From: CATOSD01 sp965226695
Lineage (GTDB): Bacteria > Chloroflexota > Dehalococcoidia > Lucifugimonadales > CATOSD01
Assembly (NCBI GenBank): GCA_965226695.1
Contig: OZ245405.1
Span: 3,286,001-3,350,000, forward strand
Reading direction: 5' to 3'
Length of the DNA stretch: 64,000 nt
In this document: one piece after another, positions 9,219-18,281 of the stretch
Position numbering within the stretch: position 1 is the stretch's first letter
Layout of the letters: each line of letters starts with the position of its first letter
Made by a program: the position numbers and the translations under genes
The notes under the pieces: model-generated
Seen by the model: only the letters and a program-made list of their open reading frames with translations
Database searches by the model: none
Told to the model about the DNA's origin: nothing

Positions 9219-9240
9219 GCCTTTGCTCCCGTGTGAGCGC

Positions 9241-9990
9241 CTACTGCGCGACCACGCCGCCGTCGATGACAAGCTCGGAGCCGGTCATGTACGAGGCCTC
9301 GTCTGACGCCAGGAACAGCGCGCCGTATGCCACGTCGTCCACGGTGCCGACTCTGCCGAGCGGGACGCGCGAGAGGGACGCCGCGAGACCCTCGGGCGTG
9401 CCGATGTTGTGGGCTATCATCTCGGTGTCCACAGGCCCGGGGTGAATCGAGTTGGCCCGAATGCCGTCCTGTGCGTGCTGCAGCGCGGTCGTCTTGGTAA
9501 ACAGCCTCACGCCGCCCTTGGAGGTGGTGTAGGCGCCGCCGCGCGGGCTGCCGATAAGCCCGGCGATGGAGGATATGTTGACGATGGAGCCGCCGCCGGC
9601 ATTGCGCATCTCCGGTATAGCGTGCTTGGTTCCCAGGAACACACCTGTCGTGTTGACCGACATTACGCGCTCCCACTCCTCGACGGTCGTGTCTTCTATC
9701 ATCGTCTGGCTGTAGATGCCCGCGTTGTTCACGAGGACGTCGAGCTTGCCGAAGCGCTCGACCGTCTCGGCGATGCACCGCTGCCAGTCCGTCTCGGAGG
9801 TCACGTCGAGCCTGGCGAAGAGCGCCCGGCCGCCGGTCTCGTTGATCTCGGCCTCGAGCTGCTTGCCCTCGTCCTCCAGGACGTCGGCTATGACGACAGC
9901 CGCACCCTCTTTCGCGAACAGCCGCGCCTCCGCCGCGCCCTGGCCGCGGGAGCCTCCGCTTATCAGCGCAACCTTGCCTTCCAGTCTCAC
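9241..9990 (-). CDS. SDR-family oxidoreductase (2 of 3)
   Basis: 249 residues from GTG 9990, chosen because GGGGGG sits 5-6 bases upstream; an ATG at 10020 gives ten extra residues without a ribosome site. It has SGGSRGQGAAEA (cofactor loop), NNAGIYS, ISSIAG, YTTSKGG and C-terminal GSELVIDGG. It is a close paralogue of the next gene upstream (10168-10914), sharing most motifs, which suggests local duplication. Substrate unknown. Confidence 0.86.
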   Translation of the reverse strand: MRLEGKVALISGGSRGQGAAEARLFAKEGAAVVIADVLEDEGKQLEAEINETGGRALFARLDVTSETDWQRCIAETVERFGKLDVLVNNAGIYSQTMIEDTTVEEWERVMSVNTTGVFLGTKHAIPEMRNAGGGSIVNISSIAGLIGSPRGGAYTTSKGGVRLFTKTTALQHAQDGIRANSIHPGPVDTEMIAHNIGTPEGLAASLSRVPLGRVGTVDDVAYGALFLASDEASYMTGSELVIDGGVVAQ

Positions 9991-10041
9991 GATGTCCCCC
10001 CTGCAATCACATGAGTGCATTCAAGGGGCGTGCCGCAGGAA

Positions 10042-10138
10042 TCCCCTCTCCCCCGCGCGGAAGAGGGTTAGGGTGAGAGGATTGACGGCGCAGAGCCTTC
10101 ACCCCCATCCTGACCTTCCCCCATCAAGGGGGAAGGGA
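10042..10138. repeat. Dispersed repeat family A, copy 2
   Basis: The gap between two SDR paralogues holds CCCTCTCCCCC...GAGGGTTAGGGTGAGAGG and then CACCCCCATCCTGACC followed by TTCCCCCATCAAGGGGGAAG. The second half forms a perfect hairpin arm pair and is repeated nearly identically near 46254 and 54628. Confidence 0.8.
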
Positions 10139-10167
10139 CTTCTGAAACGCCCTCTTGGTTACTTCAG

Positions 10168-10914
10168 CTACTGGGCCGTGCGCCCGCCGTCTATCACTAG
10201 CTCGCTGCCGGTCACGAACGACGACTCGTCCGAGGCGAGGTAGAGCACGCCGTAGGCTATCTCCTCGGGCCTGCCGATGCGCGCCAGAGGCGTCACGGAG
10301 AGCCGCTGTTCCAGCACGTCCCCGACGCGCGAGGCGGCGAGCATGTCGGTGTCCACCATGCCGGGGTGTACCGAGTTGACGCGAATATTGTACTGCGCGT
10401 ACTGGATGGCGGCGGCCTTCGTGAAGATTCTCACGGCGCCCTTGGATGCGTGGTAGGCGGCGTTCTGCGTGCTGCCGGTGAGGCCGGCGCTGGACGAGAT
10501 GTTGACGATCGAGCCGCCGCCAGCCGCTCGCATAGCGGGTATGGCCGCCTTCGTGCCCAGGAACACGCCCTTGGCGTTGACCGACATCACGTCGTCCCAT
10601 ATGCGCTCGGTAGTCTCGAGCACGCGCTCGGTGCGCACGATGCCGGCGTTGTTCACGAGCACGTCCAGCTTGCCGAACCGGCCAGTCGCGGCCTCGACGG
10701 CGCTCTGCCACGCGGACTCGTCGGTAACGTCCAGGTGCACGTACAGCGCCTGGCCGCCGGACTCGTCGATCTCGGCGGCGACCGCCTGCCCGGCCTCGTC
10801 CAGCAGGTCGGCGACGACGACCGCCGCGCCCTCGGCGGCCAACATGCGCGCCTCTACCGCGCCCATGCCCCTGGCCGCGCCGCTGATGAGGGCCACTTTG
10901 CCTTGCAGTCTCAT
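10168..10914 (-). CDS. SDR-family oxidoreductase (3 of 3)
   Basis: 248 residues; ATG 10914 is preceded by GAGGAG. Motifs: SGAARGMGAVEARM, NNAGIVR, ISSSAGL, YHASKGA and GSELVIDGGRTAQ. Strongly similar to the neighbouring 249-residue SDR. It is probably the first gene of this SDR run, though repeat A separates it from the second. Function beyond NAD(P)-dependent oxidoreduction cannot be inferred. Confidence 0.87.
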   Translation of the reverse strand: MRLQGKVALISGAARGMGAVEARMLAAEGAAVVVADLLDEAGQAVAAEIDESGGQALYVHLDVTDESAWQSAVEAATGRFGKLDVLVNNAGIVRTERVLETTERIWDDVMSVNAKGVFLGTKAAIPAMRAAGGGSIVNISSSAGLTGSTQNAAYHASKGAVRIFTKAAAIQYAQYNIRVNSVHPGMVDTDMLAASRVGDVLEQRLSVTPLARIGRPEEIAYGVLYLASDESSFVTGSELVIDGGRTAQ

Positions 10915-11451
10915 GGTCGAAACTCCTCGCGTCCGCTCGCGCGGTTGGGTGGGATGATTCTAGCACTTTCGGGCGAGCGAGTCTTTACTGGTTTGGCTGG
11001 CATCTCAGTTGGCGGGGGCTGCCCACGAGGGGGGAATTCGGCGAAATGTGCCCCAAACTGCACCATTTTGCCCAATTCGTAGCTGGGGTCATAGGCGGCT
11101 TGGGCCGGTGGGAGTGGCGGGTGGGTTGACAGCGGGCCAGTGAGAGGGGATTTCGGCGAAATGTGAGTCATATTGGGACATTCTGTGTCATCGTATAGCT
11201 GGGACAGGGGCCAAGCGTTCGTGGTTGCCTGTTGAGGGTGTCGGTGCTCCATAGAGAGGAGAGTAGCACGGATGTGCGGTGGCATCAAGGGGGCTGGCGA
11301 AGTCGAGGCTGTGACGGCCGTCGGCGAAAATCTCTGAACCGGCGCCTACTTAACGGTTGCATCTTACGGGAGGGCAGTGTGTTTGCGTGTTCCGCGTCTT
11401 TCAGTCTACAGTATCGGCAAGAGTTGATAACTGATCTGCGGAGATCACGCC
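10915..11451. other. 537-base gap with a degenerate direct repeat
   Basis: No convincing gene is present. Two copies of an approximately 58-base unit (11031-11088 and 11147-11204) share GGCGAAATGTG near the start and TAGCTGGG near the end, with diverged middles. A 125-codon minus-strand frame across the gap follows the repeat and has low-complexity, proline-rich translation, so it is not called. Confidence 0.6.
11031..11204. repeat. Degenerate direct repeat (two units)
   Basis: Unit 1 begins GGGGAATTCGGCGAAATGTG and unit 2 GGGGATTTCGGCGAAATGTG. Both end in CGTA(TA)GCTGGG. The centres (CACCATTTTGCCCAATT and GACATTCTGTGTCAT) differ but keep similar base content. No transposase is nearby. Confidence 0.6.
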
Positions 11452-11808
11452 ATGGGATTCATACACATCGACGTGGAAGTGGCCAATTCGGCTGCGCCCG
11501 ACGTCAAAGAGAGCGTCCGGGTGCTGGTAAATACGCGCGCGATGCTGAGTGTTCTGCCATCGGAAGTGTTGGACCGGCTGGGCGTTCTAAGGAGGCCTGG
11601 CCGCCGCTTCCGAGGACCTTGCGGCGTGGTGACTCGCGACACCGGGACGATCATCATCGGCTACGAGGATTGTCTGGCGGGAGTGACGGCGGTGTTCGGC
11701 ACCGAGAACGACACGCCAACTATGGGCGTAACCGCGCTTGGGTCCTTAGGCTTCGAGGTGGACCCGGTGGGCGAGAAGCTGAACCGGGTGGAGTTGCTGC
11801 TGCTGTGA
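11452..11808 (+). CDS. Retropepsin-like (clan AA) aspartic protease homologue, active-site motif altered
   Basis: A 118-residue protein beginning MGFIHIDVEVAN and ending VDPVGEKLNRVELLLL, the layout of small single-domain clan AA aspartic proteases. MGVTALGSLGFEVDP matches the family's C-terminal LGVTALEALG segment. The catalytic Asp-Thr-Gly position (expected VDTGATLSVLP) reads VNTRAMLSVLP, so the catalytic Asp is Asn and the Gly is Arg. It is therefore probably inactive, or a pseudogene still open. GGAG lies about 9 bases upstream of the ATG. Confidence 0.7.
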   Translation: MGFIHIDVEVANSAAPDVKESVRVLVNTRAMLSVLPSEVLDRLGVLRRPGRRFRGPCGVVTRDTGTIIIGYEDCLAGVTAVFGTENDTPTMGVTALGSLGFEVDPVGEKLNRVELLLL

Positions 11809-11833
11809 AGGGCGCGGCCGCCGGCGTGCGGGG

Positions 11834-12037
11834 CTAACTCGCGCGGGCTATCGCGGACGCAGGCCGGATGCCGTCGGTGAGGCGTTTCTTGTCCTTGGCG
11901 AGCCGGCGAAAGTCGCACTCCGACTGCACGCGATGCCAGAACACGTCGGACTGCCCGAAGAACGCCCCGAATCGGATGGACATGGCCGGAGTGATGGACC
12001 TCCGCCCGTGAACGCTATGGCAACTCCGCAGTCTGCT
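11834..12037 (-). pseudogene. HigA-type antitoxin remnant (C-terminal fragment)
   Basis: On the minus strand a short open stretch translates as VHGRRSITPAMSIRFGAFFG, then QSDVFWHRVQSECDFRRLAK, ending at TAG. This matches the C-terminal half of XRE-type HigA antitoxins (usual form: RSITADMALRLGRYFG...FWLNLQ..YDLR). The N-terminal HTH portion is missing: a TGA interrupts the frame upstream. No HigB toxin is seen. It lies immediately downstream of the large helicase gene. Confidence 0.65.
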
Positions 12038-12044
12038 CAGTCAA

Positions 12045-14738
12045 CTATTGGAGACTACCTAGAGTACCTAAGCGTTCATCCGCCAGAAAGTATCCACGGG
12101 AATCTTCAAGGACTCTCAACAGGCTGCCATTAGGGATTTTTCCTTCAACTTCACAAAGGAAAACCTCAACAAGTTCTGCCAGCGACATCAACAGGAGCTT
12201 TTGGTCCCCCCTATCTGCCAATTCATTGGCGCCTCCGATAGCCACATCGTGAAAGTCTGGACGCCCCATAGTTACGTAGTTGGCTGCGTGTCCGCTGTAG
12301 CCTACGCTAGAAAGCACTTCTCGAGCTTTTGACCAACTTATTGGCTTTTTGCCGTCTTGGCTTGCAGTGGCTTGGATGACGACGGTTCCCGAACTACCAG
12401 TCACCTCCAGGTCAGGTTGTCCGGTGCGCTGATTTCCAAAACGTCGAGCGTTGATGTCGACCCATTGCGACTTCAACAGTTCTTCCAACGCTTTCTCAAA
12501 ATCGGTCCCTTGTAGATCGTAGCACCTTTCGATGAGAGGTCGTAGCCCAGCGAACTTATCTGCCCTAATTGCATGGCCATATCGCCTGCTCGATATTGAC
12601 TCTCCAATTCGGCCGAGAATAGCGTTCTGCAACGCCTTCGCTCTCTGGGGAGACAGAATCCCAACAAAGTCGTCTGAAGTGGCGTCGAGTATTTTGTGGA
12701 ATGTATTCAACACTCTCCCAGTGGAGTTGTTGGCGAGTAGACCAAGCTCTGACCTATGCAGGACTCGCAGTTCAGCTATCGGCGCGAGTTCACTGGGAAC
12801 TCCAAACTTGCAGCGCTGTGCTAAATTCTCAAGTTCTTGTTTTGCGGTCTGGCCATCGCTAAACAAGCCGGACACATCCGCAATCCGCGAGGCAGTATTC
12901 AACATCCAAGCCGCTGATTCACCAATGCTCCGAATATGCCCTGCTCCTACTGCATATCGACCTGAATATTGTTCAATAATTTCAGATGTAGGTCTGCCAG
13001 CCACCCAATCACCTAGTGCTTCCGCCCGTTCGTCTTCATCATAAGGGCGGAGCGACTGAAACTCTTGAAGTCTACAAAGCAGCGGCAAGAGATCAGTTAC
13101 ATCCTCGCCGTTCATAGCTGCCTGTTTGACGGCTTTGATAAGTTCATAGAAGCTCTGAAGTGACATTCCAGAGGAAGATGCGACCGAACCGAGTTCCGTC
13201 AGTTGGAGTCCGTTTGAGTCTCTACTCATCAATTCGTCAACTTCCAAGTCCCCCAGTGCCTCCATGAACTGCACCAGGAATCTATCCCTGTCGTTGTCGG
13301 TGCTAAAGTAATGACTGAACGCGAAGGAGCAACGAATAGTCTCCCTAAAGTCAGCCTCGTCCTCTATCTGGCCAAGAGACAACAGTCCCAATGCAAGAAC
13401 GCCTACGTCGGACGCCACTGGCATTGCCGACCTCAATTGACGGGGATTCCCAGAGAGATAATTGATTTCAACGAGCCTCTGTTCGTTAGCGTCTTCTACA
13501 ATCAGATACGAGTGACCTTCCAATGCGAGCCCGAATCTGCCGGCCCTTCCAACGCTGTTTCTGTACTCTTCAACAGGTACTGGCAAGCTGGTCCTCTGGG
13601 CATAGACGTACCGTTTGTAGTCAAGAACAATTGAGGTGTCGGCAGGCGTGTTGACGCCCGCCGCTAAGGTGGAAGTGGTAACCAGCACTCGGAGAACACC
13701 TTCGCGGAAAAATTGCTCAATTGTACGCCGTTCGTCAAGGGCCAATCCCGCGTTGTGATAAGCCACTCCCTTATCTATCCATTGGTTTAGAAAATCGCGA
13801 GTAGGAGTTTCTTCCAAGCTTGCAATTCGGTCCCTCACCATTGGCTCTACAGGGACAGCAGGCAAAACGTGTGCCAATTCTCTAGCAGTTGAGACGGTGT
13901 CGTCCACTCGCGTTCTGAATATGAGCGTCTGTTTGGACAGTCCCTCCTCCAACAGTATTCTGTAAGAGACATCTAATTTGCTGTTGGAAAAGCTCGCCGT
14001 CTTGGGGATGGCTGTGGAGGCAAGGTTCGGACCTGCCTTACGTTTTCCGGTCTCGACGTTTACCAACTCAGTAGAGCCGACAGGGAATGCTATGCCCTCC
14101 CACAGAGGCACAGGCCGCCTGGTGGACTCGATGACATCCGCCCCAAGCCAAAAGTCAAGCCCTCCAAGGTCCGACATCGTTGCGGACAGGCCAATAATCT
14201 GAGGTTGCTCGGACAGCCGACGCACATGCGTCAAGAGGACTTCCAACCGTGGCCCACGGGAAGGGTCAGCAATCATCTGTATCTCGTCAACAATCATCTG
14301 TGAGCAGTTCACTAGTATGCCCGGTGATTGGACGAGGAGTTGGGCCATCTTTTCGTACACTATAATTGCGATTCCGAAATCTCCTCGCCGAATTTCATTG
14401 TCGAACAACGTATGATCCCCATCGGATATGACAACGGAGATGCCGAGGGGTCCGTACATGTCCTTGAACTCGGCGTACTTCTCCTCGGCAATGGCCTTGA
14501 ATGGTACCAAGAGAATGGCTCTCTTCATGGACAAAGCCGAGTCTGCGGCCAAAACTTCTCCTACGAAGGTTTTGCCGGACGACGTGGGTGCGACGACCAA
14601 GATGTTCTTTCCATTCCATAGTGGCTGGTGCGAAAGAACCTTCTGTTGGCAATCAGTTAGTGTCGCAATCCCTGCATTCTTCCAAATATCGATCAACGGC
14701 TTTTGAATGCCTCGGTTAGTCAACATGTCGACTTTCAT
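12045..14738 (-). CDS. Ski2/Hel308-type SF2 helicase with C-terminal restriction-nuclease-like domain
   Basis: 897 residues from ATG 14738, preceded by GGGAG; a TTG at 14771 would add 11 residues. Helicase motifs: Walker A APTSSGKT (50-57), motif II VDEIQM (DEIQ in place of the usual DExH), SAT in GLSATM, and motif VI NSVGRAGRFG. The middle is helical. Near residue 770-792, FGNQRTGQPDLEV and VVIQATAS fit a PD-(D/E)XK-like nuclease core. Base composition is clearly more AT-rich than both neighbours, suggesting transfer. Architecture resembles stand-alone helicase-nuclease phage-defence proteins (for example Hna); this role is inference. Confidence 0.8.
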   Translation of the reverse strand: MKVDMLTNRGIQKPLIDIWKNAGIATLTDCQQKVLSHQPLWNGKNILVVAPTSSGKTFVGEVLAADSALSMKRAILLVPFKAIAEEKYAEFKDMYGPLGISVVISDGDHTLFDNEIRRGDFGIAIIVYEKMAQLLVQSPGILVNCSQMIVDEIQMIADPSRGPRLEVLLTHVRRLSEQPQIIGLSATMSDLGGLDFWLGADVIESTRRPVPLWEGIAFPVGSTELVNVETGKRKAGPNLASTAIPKTASFSNSKLDVSYRILLEEGLSKQTLIFRTRVDDTVSTARELAHVLPAVPVEPMVRDRIASLEETPTRDFLNQWIDKGVAYHNAGLALDERRTIEQFFREGVLRVLVTTSTLAAGVNTPADTSIVLDYKRYVYAQRTSLPVPVEEYRNSVGRAGRFGLALEGHSYLIVEDANEQRLVEINYLSGNPRQLRSAMPVASDVGVLALGLLSLGQIEDEADFRETIRCSFAFSHYFSTDNDRDRFLVQFMEALGDLEVDELMSRDSNGLQLTELGSVASSSGMSLQSFYELIKAVKQAAMNGEDVTDLLPLLCRLQEFQSLRPYDEDERAEALGDWVAGRPTSEIIEQYSGRYAVGAGHIRSIGESAAWMLNTASRIADVSGLFSDGQTAKQELENLAQRCKFGVPSELAPIAELRVLHRSELGLLANNSTGRVLNTFHKILDATSDDFVGILSPQRAKALQNAILGRIGESISSRRYGHAIRADKFAGLRPLIERCYDLQGTDFEKALEELLKSQWVDINARRFGNQRTGQPDLEVTGSSGTVVIQATASQDGKKPISWSKAREVLSSVGYSGHAANYVTMGRPDFHDVAIGGANELADRGDQKLLLMSLAELVEVFLCEVEGKIPNGSLLRVLEDSRGYFLADERLGTLGSLQ

Positions 14739-14807
14739 AATTCTTGCTCCCAGTTGAATGGCACCTGACAAATAGTGTGATTTGGAGCTTTAGCGATTGT
14801 CAGCGCC

Positions 14808-17463
14808 TTACAGGGGGCGGCCCTCGTAGTCGACGGGGCGGACGGGGTAGCCCAGCGCCCGCAGGCCCGGCTCGACGACCTCGCGGTCGCCGACTACGAG
14901 CACCGTCAGCCGGCTGTCGTCCAGGCGCTCGACGGCCACGCGGCGCACGTCGTCCAGCGTGAGCGCGTCCAGCGCGTCCAGGTAGGTATCGAAGTAGTCG
15001 TCGGGAAGGTCGTGCACCACCATCCGCGTAAGCTGCTGCGCAGTCTGCGACACCGTCTCGAACTGGCCGGGCAGCCCGCGCCGTATACCGTCCAGGGCGT
15101 CGTTTAACTCCTCCTCGGTCGCCGGACGGGTGGAGCGTATCTCGCGGAACTCCTTGAGAGTCTCGGACACCGCGTCGGCGGTCACGGCCGTCTGCACGCC
15201 GCCGCCGGCGAGCAGCATCGAGGGGCCGGCGAACCAGCTTATGGACGAGGTGTAGCCGTAGCTGTAGCCCTTCTCCTGGCGGAGGTTGGTGTTGAGGCGG
15301 GCCGAGAACTGCCCGCCGAACAGGTAGTTGAGCACGTTGAGCGCGTGATAGTCGGGGTGGCTGCGCGGGATGACCAGGTGCCCCGCGCGGATGACGGACT
15401 GCGGCGCGCCGGGCTTGTCGGCGATGTAGATGACGGTCTCGGCGGCGCGGGCGGTCGCCGTCGTCCGGTGGCGCGGCGGGCGCGGCGGCGTCGCCGCCCC
15501 AGTCGCCGAATGCCGCCTCCAGCTTCTCGACCACGTCCGCCTCGTCCAGTCCGCCGGCCACGACGAGCGTGGTGTTGGCCGGGCCGTACAGCGCCTTGTA
15601 GTGGGCAATCAGCTCGTCGCGCGCGGCCTGCCGTATCACGTCCTCCGTGCCGGAGACCGGATGGCCGTAGGCGGAGCGCGGGCCGTAGACCAGTCCCCGC
15701 GATGCCCTGGCGGCTATGCTGGCGGGGCTGTCGGCAACGCGGCGCAGGTCCGTCAGGCGCCGCTCGCGCATACGCTTCAGGTCGAACTCCGGGAACGCCG
15801 CGTTTCGCAGCGAGTCGGCGAAAATGTCGAGCGCCGCCTCCCAGTGCGACGTGAGCGCGGTGGTGGACACGACGGCGTGCTCGCGCGCCACGTCCACCCC
15901 GAGGTGGGCGCCCAGAAACTCCACCTGCCTGGAAATCTGCTGGCTGGAACGGTCAGCCGTGCCCTCGGGCAGCATAGACGCGGCGAAGCTGGACAGGCCG
16001 GGCATGTCCGGCGGGTCCATCGTCGCCCCGGCGCGAACGACGGCGCGAACGGACACCATCGGCACGCCGGGCTTGGGCGCGAACCGGACGCCGATACCGT
16101 TGGACAGCCGCAGCCTGCGCGGCCGGGGCGGCGTAAAGCGCGCCGGCGCCGAGGCGGACGGCATGGCCGTGCGGTCCAGCGACTCCGCCGACGCCCGCAG
16201 CGGCCTCTCGGGCGTCACAACCAGACGCACGTGGTCGGCTGTGAGCGTGGCCTCTGCGGCGCGCCTGACCTGCTCTGGCGTCACGGCGTCGTAACTGTCC
16301 AGATCGGTGTTGATGACGCCGGGGTCGCCCGCCAGCGTGTTGTAGTAGTTGAGCTGGTCGGCCCTGCCGCCGAAACCGCCCACGCGCTCGAGCTGGCGCA
16401 CGTGCGCGCTCCGGATACGGTTCTTGGCGCGCTGCAGCTCCTCCTCGCTCGGCGGCTCCTCGATGATGCGCTCGACGTGCGCGCGCAGCGCCTCCTCGGC
16501 TTCCTCGGGAGTGTGGCCCTCGTTAAGCGTAACCTGCAGATGAAACTCGCCGGCTATCTCCTGCGCGTGGTTGTACACGCCGACGTCCCGCGCGATCTGC
16601 TTCTCGTAGACGAGCGAATCGTACAGGCGGGAACTGCGCCCGTCGCCAAGCACGTCCGAGAGCATGGTAAGTGCGGCCTCGTCCGGGCCGAAGATGGGGC
16701 CAGTGGGCCAGACCAGGTAGAGCCGCGCGAGCTGCACCCTGTCCCGCATAGACAGCGAGACCGTGCCGCGCAGGTCCGACACCATGCGACCCAGGCGGCT
16801 GATGGGCGGCCCGGGCGGGAGGCCGCCGAAGTAGCGCTCGACGAGCCGTCTCGCCTCGCCGGGGTCGAAGTCGCCCGCGATGGCCAGGCTCGCGTTGGAA
16901 GGGGCGTAATACTTGCGGAAGAAGGCCCGCACGTCCTCGAGCTCGGCGGCGTCGAGGTCCTCCATCGAGCCTATAACCGGCCAGCTGTACGGGTGTGGCG
17001 AGGGGAACACCGCAGACTGGAGCAGCAGGTGGGCCATGCCGTATGGCCGGTTCTCGTAGCTCTGGCGGCGCTCGTTCTTCACCACGTCCCGCTGCACGTC
17101 GAACCGCTTCTGGTCCAGCGCGTCCAGCAGGTAGCCCATCCTGTCCGACTCGAGCCACAGCGCGAGCTCCAGGTAGTTGGATGGGACGGTCTCCCAGTAG
17201 TTGGTCCTGTCCGCGGTGGTGGAGCCGTTGAGCGACGCGCCCACCTTCTGCAGCGGCTCGAAGTAGCTGCGGTCGTGGTGCTTGGAGCCTTCGAACATGA
17301 CGTGTTCGAACAGGTGGGCGAAGCCGGTCTTGCCGGCCTGCTCGTCCTTGGATCCGACGTGGTACCAGACGTTGACGGCCACCATGGGCAGCGAGTGGTC
17401 CTCGTGCAGGATCACGTCCAGGCCGTTGGGCAGGGTGAACTTGTCGTAGGCGATGATAGTCAT
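14808..17463 (-). pseudogene. M16-family zinc peptidase (two-domain), single-base frameshift
   Basis: Start ATG 17463 (GGAG upstream). The N-terminal half is intact with the inverted zinc motif HLFEHVMFEGS and downstream Glu, followed by the inactive second M16 domain. Near 15440-15460 the frame changes: the first frame runs to GDWGGDAAAP and then loses sense, while the next frame resumes AAETVIYIADKPGAPQ and continues to YPVRPVDYEGRPL. Removing one base in the GGG run restores an open 884-residue protein, so there is one extra base. Product would be a pitrilysin/processing-peptidase-like protein. Either an assembly error or recent inactivation. Confidence 0.8.
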
Positions 17464-17539
17464 AGATTGCTCCAAGGTGTGTAGGCAACTGCTCAGACTC
17501 GACGTCGTGTTGAGCCTGTCGAAAATCTGGTGCGGCCGG

Positions 17540-17968
17540 CTATAGGAGCCGCGCCTGGGGTAGTCTGGCCATGCTGCGGTCCAGGGTTAGCGTGTCCAAT
17601 CCGGCCTGGGCGTAGCCGTCGGCGATGAGGCGGTCGAATAGGCCGGGGCCGCCGGTGGCGGCGAGGGCGTCGAGGACCGCCTGCCCGTTCTGGGGGGCGA
17701 CGAGATCGCCGGTCAGCACCTCCAGGAGGCTGGAGCGAGCCTCATCTCTTGAGAAGCCATAGTGCATGTGCACTGTGACGTAGGCCTCTCCTATCGCCTG
17801 ATTGGAAGCCACAACCCGGACGCCATCTCGTGACACCTCGCGGAGACGCCGCAAGCAGTACGAGTATATTTCCGGTGGCAGTCCGGTTACCAGGCGAACC
17901 AGGACGGACGTATCAATTCCGACGCTTGGCTGAGTCACAACAGCGTTCCCAACCATCCGGTGGGGCAT
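17540..17968 (-). CDS. vapC: PIN-domain ribonuclease toxin (VapC-like)
   Basis: 142 residues. Acidic residues of the PIN active site are in place: VGIDTSVLVRLVTG, QAIGEAY, LFDRLIADGYAQAG and TLDRSMARL. The family cleaves RNA and is held inactive by its partner antitoxin. It overlaps the AbrB-type gene upstream by 56 bases if ATG 17968 is used; ATG 17956 or GTG 17938 are possible later starts. Translational coupling with the antitoxin is likely. Confidence 0.82.
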   Translation of the reverse strand: MPHRMVGNAVVTQPSVGIDTSVLVRLVTGLPPEIYSYCLRRLREVSRDGVRVVASNQAIGEAYVTVHMHYGFSRDEARSSLLEVLTGDLVAPQNGQAVLDALAATGGPGLFDRLIADGYAQAGLDTLTLDRSMARLPQARLL

Positions 17969-18215
17969 ACATCCTGTCCCGTATCTCGCTCATGCTCAGG
18001 TGCGGGAACCCGGGCGGTATCTTGTCGCGCAGCGTCCCGTATTTGCTCAGGTCGACGGGGGTGGGCGGCGGCTTGATCTGCCCCTCTGTGAGTTTCAGGG
18101 TGAATCCGTTCTCGGTCTCCTCCAACTCCAATTCGTCGTCAGGTCCGAGGCCGAACGCTTCGAGCAAGAAGGGGGGTATGATTACGTGGCCATCCTGGGA
18201 AATCCTGACCAACAT
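17913..18215 (-). CDS. vapB: AbrB/SpoVT-type antitoxin (partner of the PIN toxin)
   Basis: 100 residues from ATG 18215, preceded by AAGGAGG. The N-terminal MLVRISQDGHVIIPPFLLEA is a swapped-hairpin AbrB DNA-binding domain; the C-terminal tail (about residues 50-100, including SMSEIRDRMY) would wrap the toxin. It precedes and overlaps the PIN gene, the usual antitoxin-first order, and probably autoregulates the pair. An upstream in-frame ATG at 18245 lacks a ribosome site. Confidence 0.8.
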   Translation of the reverse strand: MLVRISQDGHVIIPPFLLEAFGLGPDDELELEETENGFTLKLTEGQIKPPPTPVDLSKYGTLRDKIPPGFPHLSMSEIRDRMYAPPDGWERCCDSAKRRN

Positions 18216-18281
18216 GGTGTTCCTCCTTGCCATGATTTTGTCCATGCGGGCCGCGGCGGCCAGCCGCGCCGGTCACTCCGC

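Noticed and set aside
10911..11288. 125-codon minus-strand frame in the gap after the SDR genes
   Set aside because: Its translation follows the degenerate direct repeat and is proline-rich, with no family pattern.
15440..15460. Programmed ribosomal frameshift in the M16 gene
   Set aside because: No slippery heptamer or downstream structure stands out; a one-base error or mutation is simpler.
15430..17484. Very long open frame antisense to the M16 peptidase
   Set aside because: The opposite strand carries clear M16 motifs; the antisense translation is Arg/Val/Gly-rich without domain patterns, as expected for GC-rich shadow frames.
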